A stretch of DNA of 64,000 bases from an uncultured Poribacteria bacterium (lineage in GTDB: Bacteria; Poribacteria; WGA-4E; WGA-3G): positions 3,886,481 to 3,950,480 of the forward strand of contig OY282383.1 in assembly GCA_958295855.1 (NCBI GenBank), in the 5' to 3' direction. The translations under genes were made by a program, and so were the position numbers. How positions within the stretch are numbered: position 1 is the stretch's first letter; the number at the start of each line of letters is the position of its first letter. Shown here piece after piece: positions 36,096-43,463 of the stretch. The notes below the pieces were generated by a model. It did no database searches and was not told where the DNA came from. It saw only the letters and a program-made list of their open reading frames with translations.

Positions 36096-36264
36096 GTTAA
36101 TGGGTAAGAAATACGCTCGAACCAAATGGAACCGAGCAGGTGGGCCCGATTTTGAAGAGGGTGGAAACCCCCGCAAAGCGGGGGTATATACAACAAGCGG
36201 AAAAATCGGAGCAGAATGCACGTTGCATTTGGGCGTTTACGCCGCAAAACTGAATTGATGAAAG
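36096..36264 (+). repeat. Composite upstream repeat R1, before acpS
   Basis: Begins GTTAATGGGTAAGAAATACG, contains CCCGATTTTGAAGAGGG and its partner GGAAAAATCGGAGCAGAA, with a family A palindrome (36168-36184) nested in the loop, and ends AAACTGAATTGATGAAAG five bases before the acpS ATG. Extra sequence (TGCACGTTGCATTTGGGCG) is present near the end. It fills the 36041-36268 gap. Confidence 0.85.
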
Positions 36265-36268
36265 ACCG

Positions 36269-36661
36269 ATGCTTCAACAACAGATTCAAGGGATTGGCAT
36301 TGACATTATTGAAGTAGAACGCATTCGGCGCATCTCTCTGCAATGGGGGCACCGGTTTGAGCAGCGCGTCTATACGCATCAGGAACTAGCGTATTGTGGG
36401 GAAACACCTACGCGGTATGCGAGGCTCGCTGCTCGATTTGCTGCCAAAGAGGCAACATTGAAGGCACTGGGTACCGGATTAACTGTTGGAATGTGCTGGC
36501 AAGATGTTGAAATTTGCACAAACGCTGTCGGAAAACCAGAACTCATTTTGCACGGGGAAGTCAAGCGATACGCTGCAGCACTGGGTATTAGCGCAACCTT
36601 CGTCAGTTTGTCGCACACAGTAGACTACGCTGTGGCCCAGGTCACGCTTTGTTCCGCTTAG
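36269..36661 (+). CDS. acpS: Holo-[acyl-carrier-protein] synthase
   Basis: 130 residues, the full family length. The signature IGIDIIEVERIRR binds magnesium and CoA, RFAAKEATLKAL is the second catalytic motif, and VSLSHTVDYAVAQV forms the last strand. It transfers phosphopantetheine from CoA to acyl carrier protein. No ribosome site precedes the ATG; the leader is made of composite repeat R1. Downstream the 36662-36957 gap holds a CACAATTCATTGTG hairpin and a family A copy. Confidence 0.95.
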   Translation: MLQQQIQGIGIDIIEVERIRRISLQWGHRFEQRVYTHQELAYCGETPTRYARLAARFAAKEATLKALGTGLTVGMCWQDVEICTNAVGKPELILHGEVKRYAAALGISATFVSLSHTVDYAVAQVTLCSA

Positions 36662-36773
36662 ATGTTTGTAGGGGTGTGTCTTGTTTGAAATTGTAAGTGG
36701 AGCGTCGTAGCACAATTCATTGTGCGTCCCAAGGCACAATAAATAACGCAACGGCGATGGCCGGGTTACAAAC

Positions 36774-36813
36774 CCCTAAGGGTATTCACCCCTGCAAAGC
36801 AGGGGCAAATACC
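36774..36813. repeat. Family A palindrome, extended form, intergenic
   Basis: CCCCTGCAAAGCAGGGG (36789-36805) preceded by CCCCTAAGGGTATTCA and followed by CAAATACC. The same extended form, with a second small palindrome CCTAAGGG/TTAGGG-like, lies inside yigZ at 38601-38650. Confidence 0.85.
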
Positions 36814-36957
36814 AATCCACTACACCTTTCATTCTACGATATCCACAGCAGCAGAAGCGATTTTTCAAATCTGCCCGCCTGTCCGACTCTTGGACTTATA
36901 GGGACGATGTGCCAACGCTCACCCTTTTAGCATGAGGCCAGAAGAAGGAGAAAAGAA

Positions 36958-38181
36958 TTGAAAGATTTGCACAATTGGATGTCAACTACACATCGGTATG
37001 TTCCCCTGCAAAGCAGGGGCAAATCCTTATTCTCCCTATTATGTTGTTTTTTCGTTTGGAGTAGCGTTGCATCGGCGGCAAACACAATAGCGGCAGCAGA
37101 CGGGTTTCTCAAACAGTTATTAGGTGCTGAACATCATGGGATGGGTGGCAGTTTTGTTGGGGCAACCCGCGGTGCGAATGCCCTCGGTAGCAACCCGGCA
37201 GGTATCAGCCTTGCGGCGGGAAACCGATTTGTTATTCACGCGACCCGTTTTCCGCATACTATCGCCTTGCTTTCCAAACCGAATTTTGATGAAAACTATC
37301 AAGATTATAGTCAGTATGAACAACGGGCGACTGGCATTGAAACGTTGAATTGGGCATTCCCGATGGGTAAATTTGGCAGTTTTGGGCTCGCGCTTGCTTT
37401 CGAGCAGGAAGGTGCCTTTCGCCGCGTCAACCATGAGGGGAAAGCACTCAACAGTTTTCCAGAAAATAACCTTGCTATCGGCTTCGGTTATGGGTTAAAT
37501 TTATTCGGGGCAGGTGGTATCTTCCCCGCAAAGCGGGGCAAATACCTTTGCGTTGTTGGGTTTGATGCGAAATGGTTACGTTCTAAAGTAGCCGATGCAG
37601 CAGGGAGCGAGCACTTGGGGCATGGTTACGCCTATAATATTGGAATTATTCAGCAACTTGGGGACGCAATCCAGGTTGGTGTTGTTATGCGGAATTTGAG
37701 TAACGGGTTGTCGTTTTCCGATGCTGCTATTCCGGACGCGATGCACCGCGACCTTGTCGCAGGCATCGCCTATCACCGCCAAGTTTCGGACGTAGCGTTA
37801 CGTCTCGGCTTAGATATACATCCACCTTTTTCGTTACAGGATAAAACCCCTGCAAAGCAGGGGATTCATCCCTCTGGTATCCGCGCAAACTTGGGGGTTG
37901 AAGCTTGGTACCGACAACGCATTGGGGGCAGAATCGGGTACCTCAGGGACACTGAAAAGCGTTATGCCTCGGTGCTTTTGTTGGAAGATGCCACTTTTGA
38001 AATAGAGGAGCGCCTCTGGAAAGCAGAAGGCCTGTGCTTCGGACTCGGCGTACGACTCGGCAGTTTTACGCTGAATGCTGCCTATATCCCCCAATTCAAA
38101 CCGACTGTGTTAGAGGGTGAGCGCATTTACATCGTCCAAGGGGAAGCCGTTTACACCTTTTCAATCGGGCAAACTTTCTGA
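36958..38181 (+). CDS. PorV/PorQ-like outer membrane beta-barrel protein
   Basis: The start is TTG 36958 with AAGGAG seven bases upstream. 407 residues: a Sec signal (FSLLCCFFVWSSVASAANT), then GAEHHGMGGSFVGATRGANA and NPAGISLAAGN, typical of PorV/UPF0164 FadL-like barrels, and alternating strands to the end (AVYTFSIGQTF). Such proteins move or anchor type-9 secretion substrates or hydrophobic compounds. Three family A palindromes lie in frame: YVPLQSRGKS before the signal helix, IFPAKRGKY near residue 190, and KTPAKQGIH near residue 298. They use two reading frames of the repeat. Confidence 0.85.
   Translation: MKDLHNWMSTTHRYVPLQSRGKSLFSLLCCFFVWSSVASAANTIAAADGFLKQLLGAEHHGMGGSFVGATRGANALGSNPAGISLAAGNRFVIHATRFPHTIALLSKPNFDENYQDYSQYEQRATGIETLNWAFPMGKFGSFGLALAFEQEGAFRRVNHEGKALNSFPENNLAIGFGYGLNLFGAGGIFPAKRGKYLCVVGFDAKWLRSKVADAAGSEHLGHGYAYNIGIIQQLGDAIQVGVVMRNLSNGLSFSDAAIPDAMHRDLVAGIAYHRQVSDVALRLGLDIHPPFSLQDKTPAKQGIHPSGIRANLGVEAWYRQRIGGRIGYLRDTEKRYASVLLLEDATFEIEERLWKAEGLCFGLGVRLGSFTLNAAYIPQFKPTVLEGERIYIVQGEAVYTFSIGQTF
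37003..37019. repeat. Family A palindrome in the PorV-like gene (copy 1)
   Basis: CCCCTGCAAAGCAGGGG then CAAATCC, translated as VPLQSRGKS ahead of the hydrophobic core of the signal peptide. Confidence 0.9.
37524..37538. repeat. Family A palindrome in the PorV-like gene (copy 2)
   Basis: CCCCGCAAAGCGGGG then CAAATACC, translated as FPAKRGKY between two predicted beta strands. Confidence 0.9.
37847..37863. repeat. Family A palindrome in the PorV-like gene (copy 3)
   Basis: CCCCTGCAAAGCAGGGG then ATTCATCC, translated as TPAKQGIH between two predicted strands. Confidence 0.9.
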
Positions 38182-38186
38182 TATGC

Positions 38187-38321
38187 GTTAATGGGTAAGA
38201 AATACTCGCGAACCAAATGGAACCGGGCGGGTGGACCCGATTTTGAAGAGGGTGGAAACCCCCGCAAAGCGGGGGTATATACCATTAGGAAAAATCGGAG
38301 CAGAAACCGAATTGATGAAAA
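38187..38321 (+). repeat. Composite upstream repeat R2, before yigZ
   Basis: Same layout as R1 with the same GTTAATGGGTAAGAAATAC start, AACCGGGCGGGTGGACCC, CCCGATTTTGAAGAGGG, a nested family A palindrome at 38259-38275, GGAAAAATCGGAGCAGAAAC and a final AATTGATGAAAAAT. The ATG of this last segment is the yigZ start. Confidence 0.85.
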
Positions 38322-38506
38322 ATCAATACAGAACAATCGTAGGAATTGCCCATGCCAAGCACGTTGTGAAAAAATCACGGTTCTTTGGTGAGGCGACATA
38401 CGTGCATAGTCTAGCGGCGGTTAAAGTATTTCTGGCGCAGGTGCAGAAAAGAAGGCCTCATGCCTCGCCCTACTGCTACGCTTACAGCGTCGCTAAAGGT
38501 ATGTAT

Positions 38507-38523
38507 CCCCTGCTTTGCAGGGG
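38507..38523. repeat. Family A palindrome in yigZ, reverse orientation, in frame
   Basis: CCCCTGCTTTGCAGGGG then CAAATACC, translated as YPLLCRGKY. The loop is TTT instead of AAA, so the palindrome is inverted, yet the CAAATACC flank keeps its usual side. Confidence 0.88.
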
Positions 38524-38600
38524 CAAATACCACCAAGCCGAGGCGGTACGTGAATATGCAACAGATGCAGGAGAACCAACCCATTCTGCCGGCCCCTCTA

Positions 38601-38650
38601 TCCCTAAGGGTGTTAACCCCTGCAAAGCAGGGGCAAATACAAACCCGCAA
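38601..38650. repeat. Extended family A repeat breaking yigZ
   Basis: CCCTAAGGGTGTTAACCCC then TGCAAAGCAGGGGCAAATAC and AAACCCGCAATT; core palindrome 38617-38633. Its ~50-base length shifts the reading frame between the two halves of yigZ. Confidence 0.82.
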
Positions 38651-39021
38651 TTCGGGCCCTCGAATTGTGTAATACCTTATGTGTTGTGACCCGTTACTAT
38701 GGCGGCATCAAACTCGGTGTTGGGGGATTAATTCGTGCCTACGGAAAGTGTGCAAGGGATTGTCTCCAAAATGCCACGATTGAAACCCGAATCGTTTATG
38801 AAAAATTAAAACTAAAAGTACACTATTCAAACATTGGCACCGTTGTCACCCTGTGCAAACGCTTGGGTGGGCACGTAATAAATATAGAATATGCCCCGCA
38901 TCCAATCATTGAGATTCGGATTCGGCAAAACGCTCTGGAAACCTTCCAGTCACAGCTCCAAGGCATTGAACTTCCAAGAATATGTTGACATTGAGGTTTT
39001 GACTCGTCGGAGGAATTCACA

Positions 39022-39453
39022 GTGAGCAAGGTGAAATATACGACTACGCATGAGTGGATTGAGATTTTTGGTGAAGAGTGTAGCATCGGTATCACAGAAC
39101 GCATTCAGGAGGTGTATAGCGAAATTGTTTTTGTGGAATTGCCCAGCTTAGGGGAATTTGAGCAGGGGGAAATTCTGGGGCGTATCGAAACCTCTGATGG
39201 TAAGAATTTCTATATCTACACGCCCCTGAGCGGTGAAGTCTACGAAATTAATACGGCCCTTGAAGACGATATTGAACTCATCAACCGTTTTCCTGAAGGC
39301 GATGGCTGGGTTTGTAAACTCCGTATTGAGAGCCCAACGGAACTTGAAACGCTTCTCAGCCCAAACGAATACGCATCCCATGAAGAAGAAGAACTTAACG
39401 AAGAGGAGTATCTGCCAGAAATTGATTTTTATGAAGATGTCGATGACTATTGA
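39022..39453 (+). CDS. gcvH: Glycine cleavage H-like protein, lipoyl site altered
   Basis: GTG 39022 is preceded by CGGAGGAATT. 143 residues with the H-protein fold: YTTTHEWIEI, SIGITERIQEVYSEIVFVEL, LPSLGEFEQGE, YTPLSGEVYEIN and GDGWVCKLRI. The lipoyl-lysine segment, usually ESVKA(A/V)S, reads ETSDGKN here: the Lys is one place off and its context is lost. An acidic tail (EEEELNEEEYLPE) is added at the end. No other glycine cleavage gene is near, so it may serve another purpose or be a non-lipoylated paralogue. It ends in a 7-base overlap with the convergent methyltransferase gene. Confidence 0.8.
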   Translation: MSKVKYTTTHEWIEIFGEECSIGITERIQEVYSEIVFVELPSLGEFEQGEILGRIETSDGKNFYIYTPLSGEVYEINTALEDDIELINRFPEGDGWVCKLRIESPTELETLLSPNEYASHEEEELNEEEYLPEIDFYEDVDDY

Positions 39454-40382
39454 GCACCGTTGGCGGTAATGAAAATACGCCGAACGATAGTCTGCTTCGG
39501 AACAGGAATGATAGTCTCTATTTGATAGCCTAAGTCCTCCAGGGGTTTACTGAGATCTCGAATATCAACAAAGGCTGCTTTCGGCGCGAGTGTCCGCAGG
39601 TTCGCTAAAATCTCCGCTTCTTGAAAGGTATCCTTGACGAGACTAATGCCGTACGGCAGATCGGTGGCGATAGCATCAAACTTTTCGGAAATCTGTCTTG
39701 CATCGCCTAACCGAGCTTCAGCCTCAAGCCCATAATGCTGAAGATTCTTGATTGTCGCGCCTACCATCCGTGGATTGATATCGTAACCAACTGCCCGGAT
39801 GCCGTTGTGTGCAGCGGACAGCACAATGGTACCGGTACCACAGCACGGGTCAAGTAGGCTATCACCGGGGGTAACTACTAAATTGACAAGCACACGCGCA
39901 AGCCGTGCTGGCAGCGAGCTTGAAGTTACGTGAGGGCGTTGGTTGTGTGCAAGCCACATGCCATCGGATTCGGAGAGGAGCCGACCGAACCAAATTTTCT
40001 CCGCCGTGACAACGGTGAGAAAGACTACCCGTGGATGCGTCAAATCCGGTTTACCGCCGATAACACTGCCTATTTTTCGCGCCAGCTCCATAGAGTTCAC
40101 ATTGAGGCGACGCGGTTTTTTAACGATGGACACCCGAAACGCGTCCGCGTGTAAATCGGCAGATCGGATGTTCGCGCAGAGCTCGGCGAGGCTTGTCGCT
40201 TCAAAAAGGAGCCCGGTACAGCTTTTGAGATACGCACCACGGCTTACATCCACACACGTTTCCGAAACGGCGATGCCATGTTCATTTGGGGTGGCTGCCG
40301 TTAAGGTAACGCATTCTGCCGAGACTAGGGCCGTGAGCTGGTCCGGTGTCGCTGTAAGATAAAGGTATTTTTGCTTATTCAT
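39447..40382 (-). CDS. TRM11-like RNA (guanine-N2)-methyltransferase
   Basis: 311 residues. The SAM site is LLDPCCGTGTIVLSAAHNG, GYDINPRMV follows, and the catalytic motif is DLPYG (D-L-P-Y), as in the TRM11/TrmG10 group that modifies guanine in tRNA. The N-terminal half has a THUMP-like region (FRVSIVKKPRRLNVNSMEL). Cytoplasmic. The gene ends in overlap with the H-like gene. Exact target not readable. Confidence 0.82.
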   Translation of the reverse strand: MNKQKYLYLTATPDQLTALVSAECVTLTAATPNEHGIAVSETCVDVSRGAYLKSCTGLLFEATSLAELCANIRSADLHADAFRVSIVKKPRRLNVNSMELARKIGSVIGGKPDLTHPRVVFLTVVTAEKIWFGRLLSESDGMWLAHNQRPHVTSSSLPARLARVLVNLVVTPGDSLLDPCCGTGTIVLSAAHNGIRAVGYDINPRMVGATIKNLQHYGLEAEARLGDARQISEKFDAIATDLPYGISLVKDTFQEAEILANLRTLAPKAAFVDIRDLSKPLEDLGYQIETIIPVPKQTIVRRIFITANGAQ

Positions 40383-40397
40383 TGCTGGCTTCTAGGC

Positions 40398-40572
40398 GTT
40401 AATGGGTAAGAAATACTCGCGAACCAAATGGAACCGGGCGGGTGGACCCGATTTTGAGCAGCTTCTTCCCCCGCTTTGCTTCCCTCCCGCCCGGTTCCTT
40501 GGGGAAAAAGCAATCAACGGAAAAATCCGTAGGGGTAGTGCCTTGTGCCTACCCTTGAAACTGAATTGATGA
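40398..40572 (+). repeat. Composite upstream repeat R3, before mqnD
   Basis: Same start (GTTAATGGGTAAGAAATAC) and GGACCCGATTTTGA, but the loop holds a different filling (CCCCGCTTTGC half-palindrome, GCCCGGTTCC), and a family C palindrome (40529-40555) replaces the ATCGGAGCAG segment. It ends GAAACTGAATTGATGAAAAAT, 72 bases before mqnD. Confidence 0.8.
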
Positions 40573-40643
40573 AAAATCTATTTTGGCAAAATTATACCAC
40601 AGTGCCCTGAAAATATCCATTTTTCGTCAGAGAAAGGAACACT

Positions 40644-41504
40644 ATGTCGCAAAGAGAAAAAATTCGAATTGGGCACAGCCCTGATTCCGATGATGCTTTC
40701 ATGTTTTATGCACTTGCCAAAGGGCTTATTTCAACCGAGCCGTTTGAGATTGTCCACGTTATTGAAGATATTGAGAGCTTGAACCGGCGCGCGCTCGCTG
40801 CGGAACTTGAAGTTACAGCAATTTCGGTACATGCCTATGCTTATGTGGCAAAAGATTACGCGCTCATGCCCTGCGGTGCCAGTATTGGCGATAGGTATGG
40901 GCCCCTTGTTGTCTCTAAAGCACCGATGGACACCTTGGCCGGGAAACGCGTTGCAATTCCCGGTGAGATGACGACTGCCTACCTGACGATGCGGCTCTTC
41001 GCTAGCACTTCTGGGCAACCCGATTTTGAGGTGGAAACCCACCGCTTCGATCAGATTTTAGATGCTGTCCAGCAAGGCAAAGTCGATGCAGGGCTCATTA
41101 TTCATGAAGGCCAGTTAACCTACGAACGCGAAGGACTTCATAAAATCATCGATTTGGGAGAGTGGTGGTATGAAGAGACTGGGCTGCCGCTGCCTCTTGG
41201 TGCTAACGTCATCCGCCGCACCCTCGGCCCCGATAAAATTCGTCCCATAACTGCTTTACTCAAACAGAGTATCCAGTACTCACTTGAACATCGTGCGCGC
41301 GGGCTTGAATACGCGATGACCTACGCACGGGATATGGAGACTGCGCTCGCAGACAGGTTCGTCGGGATGTACGTTAATGACTATACGCTGGATTACGGTG
41401 AAAAAGGCAGAACGGGGGTGCGTGCGTTGCTCAACCGAGGTTATGAAGCTGGCATAATCCCCCATCGCGTTGATGCCGATTTTGTTACGCTTCCATCCCT
41501 GTAG
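40644..41504 (+). CDS. mqnD: 1,4-dihydroxy-6-naphthoate synthase (MqnD) or close relative
   Basis: 286 residues with the two-lobed substrate-binding-protein fold of the MqnA/MqnD family: RIGHSPDSDDAFMFYALAKG at the start, CGASIGDRYGPLVVS, and VDAGLIIHEGQLTYEREGL, characteristic of MqnD in the futalosine route to menaquinone. There is no signal peptide. AGAAAGGAAC precedes the ATG. The stop TAG (41502-41504) is formed by the first bases of a family C palindrome. Other mqn genes are not in the window. Confidence 0.85.
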   Translation: MSQREKIRIGHSPDSDDAFMFYALAKGLISTEPFEIVHVIEDIESLNRRALAAELEVTAISVHAYAYVAKDYALMPCGASIGDRYGPLVVSKAPMDTLAGKRVAIPGEMTTAYLTMRLFASTSGQPDFEVETHRFDQILDAVQQGKVDAGLIIHEGQLTYEREGLHKIIDLGEWWYEETGLPLPLGANVIRRTLGPDKIRPITALLKQSIQYSLEHRARGLEYAMTYARDMETALADRFVGMYVNDYTLDYGEKGRTGVRALLNRGYEAGIIPHRVDADFVTLPSL

Positions 41505-41529
41505 GGGCAGTGCCTTGTGCCTGCCCTAC
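41501..41529. repeat. Family C palindrome providing the mqnD stop
   Basis: GTAGGGGCAGTGCCTTGTGC then CTGCCCTAC. The TAG of its left arm is the stop codon of mqnD. Confidence 0.8.
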
Positions 41530-41774
41530 GCCACAGGACTTGCCTGTGCGGGGCATTTAGTTCTCCCGTAGGAGCGATCTCCGAATCGCGACACGCCGGG
41601 TTGTAGGGGCAGTGCCTTGTGCCTGCCCTTCCCCCTCCGAATCGCGACTTATTCCGAAACGCGACGACTCTCGGTAGGAGCTCGCTCCAAATCGTGACTT
41701 ATTTTTATTCCGAAACCCCACCTATTCCGAATAAGGAGGCCAGCATCATTGCACCATGCCCGTCCCCTTTTAAT
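41530..41774. other. Repeat-rich intergenic stretch
   Basis: Contains a second family C copy (41603-41629) and several family G segments (GTAGGAGCGATCTCC, CCGAATCGCGAC, GGTAGGAGCTCGCTCC), all short palindromes. No gene is seen. Confidence 0.6.
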
Positions 41775-41831
41775 AAGAAACCCGATTTTGACAACGGAAA
41801 AATCGGAGCAGAAACCCAATTGACGAAAAAT
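41775..41831 (+). repeat. Composite repeat R4, short form without nested insert
   Basis: CCCGATTTTGACAACGG then AAAAATCGGAGCAGAAACCC and AATTGACGAAAAAT. The loop has only a few bases, so R4 looks like the unoccupied form of R1, R2 and R5. It lies 22 bases before the next ATG. Confidence 0.8.
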
Positions 41832-41852
41832 GCACATAACGGAGGAAGTACC

Positions 41853-42059
41853 ATGGATGCGAAACGACGCAGAGACTTTCAGTTAGAAGACGCTAAAGGC
41901 GGGAAGCTGGCAACCGGCGTTATCTATGATGAGGGGAATGTTCAAGTCTTGTGGAGAGTAGATATCGGCTATACGGCGGAGCAGTATTCTTCCCTCAATC
42001 CTGTTTTGGATTTGATGCCGGGAATCGTTGTGCTCCGCCTCCAAAATGCTGATAGCTAG
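41853..42059 (+). CDS. Small hypothetical protein, 68 aa
   Basis: ATG 41853 has GGAGGAAG upstream. The soluble product starts with a basic MDAKRRRDFQLEDAKGGKLA and ends VLDLMPGIVVLRLQNADS. The pattern suggests a small beta barrel. No family is recognised. It is convergent with the next gene, three bases apart. Confidence 0.6.
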   Translation: MDAKRRRDFQLEDAKGGKLATGVIYDEGNVQVLWRVDIGYTAEQYSSLNPVLDLMPGIVVLRLQNADS

Positions 42060-42062
42060 GCA

Positions 42063-42935
42063 TTAACGGAGCCGTCGATCTGCCAGTTTAATAATCTCTC
42101 CGCTTTCCTGCGCGATATACATATAGCCGTGCCCATCCAATACAACCCCCTCCTGTTCATCGCCTGGCAACAGGTATTGACTCAGCACAGTGCCTTCCTG
42201 TTTGAGTTCCACCAAAAGGTTTGTTGTATCGCTAATCAGCACGAGACAATCGGCCTGTGCATCATACGCGAGCCCGGAAATATCAATGAAATTCATCCGA
42301 TAGGCTTGGACGATGGTGCCTTGCGCCTTTTTCGCCGTTGAGGAACGGAGTGGGACAACCACTTCACATACAACCGAAGGCTCAGCTCTCGGATTTAGAC
42401 TAAACGATTGATTACCAACCCAAAAGGTGCCGCCCTCCGGGTGCGAAGTGTCAGGAACAAAAGCGATAGCCTCAATCCCCATTCCGCCTTGTTTCAAGAG
42501 TTGTTCTCCCTCAAAAACCCGGTCAATTGTGAACTCTCTCCGAACGGTAAGCGTCTCCGGGTCAATTTCTAAAATGGCTTCGTCATCTTCAATCGCACCA
42601 TACAGCCAGCCCGTAGCAGGGTTAAGGGTAATGCCCTCTATGTCAATTTCGTTCAATCCCTTCGATTGAACAAGCGTGCCATCCATGCGTATCTCATGAA
42701 TACTTCCTGAATCATCAGCAATGAACAGGCTACGCCGCAGTGGATGATACGTGATGCCGGAGGGTTCAGCTATCGGCACTTTGGTGATATTGCCGAGCCA
42801 GTTATAGGGCAGCGGGATAGGGCGCAATTCCGCTGTCTGTTTCGTTGCAGATCGTTCCATCTGGACAATCAAATAGACGAGGACAGCACTCAGACCTGTA
42901 ATTAAAATGATGATGAGCACTCTCTTATAGGACAT
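42063..42935 (-). CDS. SdiA-regulated-domain protein (beta-propeller), membrane-anchored
   Basis: 290 residues: a signal anchor (VLIIILITGLSAVLVYLIV), then a propeller with EPSGITYHPLRRSLFIADD, DIEGITLNPATGWLYGAIED, GGMGIEAIAFVPDTSHPEGG and DISGLAYDAQADCLVLISD. This is the layout of SdiA-regulated (YjiK-like) and phytase/esterase-like propeller proteins. Function in this organism unknown. Periplasmic or surface location is likely. GGAGGAACACC precedes the ATG. Confidence 0.82.
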   Translation of the reverse strand: MSYKRVLIIILITGLSAVLVYLIVQMERSATKQTAELRPIPLPYNWLGNITKVPIAEPSGITYHPLRRSLFIADDSGSIHEIRMDGTLVQSKGLNEIDIEGITLNPATGWLYGAIEDDEAILEIDPETLTVRREFTIDRVFEGEQLLKQGGMGIEAIAFVPDTSHPEGGTFWVGNQSFSLNPRAEPSVVCEVVVPLRSSTAKKAQGTIVQAYRMNFIDISGLAYDAQADCLVLISDTTNLLVELKQEGTVLSQYLLPGDEQEGVVLDGHGYMYIAQESGEIIKLADRRLR

Positions 42936-43380
42936 CGGTGTTCCTCCACTGTTACGCTACACAAACTCAAGTCAGCTCTCTAGACTCTATCACATTTTTT
43001 TAGAGGTATCAAGCAAAACTTCTTGTAGGGGAATTCTACACGCTTTTTCAAAGCGTGTTTAAGTCTTCGTTTTTATTTTTGTAGGGGCAGTGCCTTGTGC
43101 CGGTTTCCCTTGCCCCTTCCGATTCACACACATATCGTCGCTACGGGCCTAGCCGTGACATCACCACACCCCGAAAAAAACCGCTTAATTTCAGAATGAG
43201 AGCTCGTCATGCATAAGAAACCCGATTTTGAAGAGGGTTCACACCCCCGCAAGCGGGGGCGAGAACCTCATGCGGAAAAATCGGAGCAGAAACCCAATTA
43301 ACGAAAACATCTCACAGTGCTTTGTCACACGCGCAACACCGCACATCAAACGAAATCTTCGAAAAAAAGAGTATTTTTTC
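42936..43380. other. Intergenic stretch with hairpins and composite repeat R5
   Basis: Holds a family D hairpin (ACACGCTTT...AAAGCGTGT near 43033-43053), a family C copy (43081-43103), and composite repeat R5 (43213-43309: CCCGATTTTGAAGAGGG, a nested CCCCCGC-AA-GCGGGGG palindrome at 43244-43259, GGAAAAATCGGAGCAGAAAC). No gene is seen. Confidence 0.75.
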
Positions 43381-43410
43381 TTGACAAATTGCACATGCTA
43401 ATGGTATTCT
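43381..43410 (+). promoter_or_regulatory. Sigma-70 promoter for the crystallin-domain gene
   Basis: TTGACA at 43381-43386, an 18-base spacer, and TATTCT at 43405-43410, 53 bases before the ATG. It lies just downstream of repeat R5. Confidence 0.65.
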
Positions 43411-43463
43411 ATCTAAAAGGCGTAGCTTGCAAGCCAATATTGCAAAGTAAAGTAGGAGGGCTT

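Larger units (their letters stand above)
38315..38988 (+). pseudogene. yigZ: YigZ/IMPACT family protein interrupted by two palindromic repeats
   Basis: The front frame (38315-38689) has KKSRFFGEATYVHSLAAVKV, SPYCYAYSVAKG and DAGEPTHSAGPSI; the back frame (to 38988) has LCVVTRYYGGIKLGVGG and LIRAYGKCA. Together they make the IMPACT fold. A family A copy in reverse orientation is in frame (MYPLLCRGKYHQ). A second, extended copy (IPKGVNPCKAGANTN) is about 50 bases long, not a multiple of three, and throws the frame off; removing it joins SAGPSI to RALELCNTLCVV. The gene is therefore either broken or needs a frameshift. The ATG is supplied by composite repeat R2. Confidence 0.8.

Noticed and set aside
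38601..38690. Programmed ribosomal frameshift in yigZ
   Set aside because: No slippery heptamer is apparent at the junction, and deletion of the repeat copy explains the frame change more simply. Not fully excluded.
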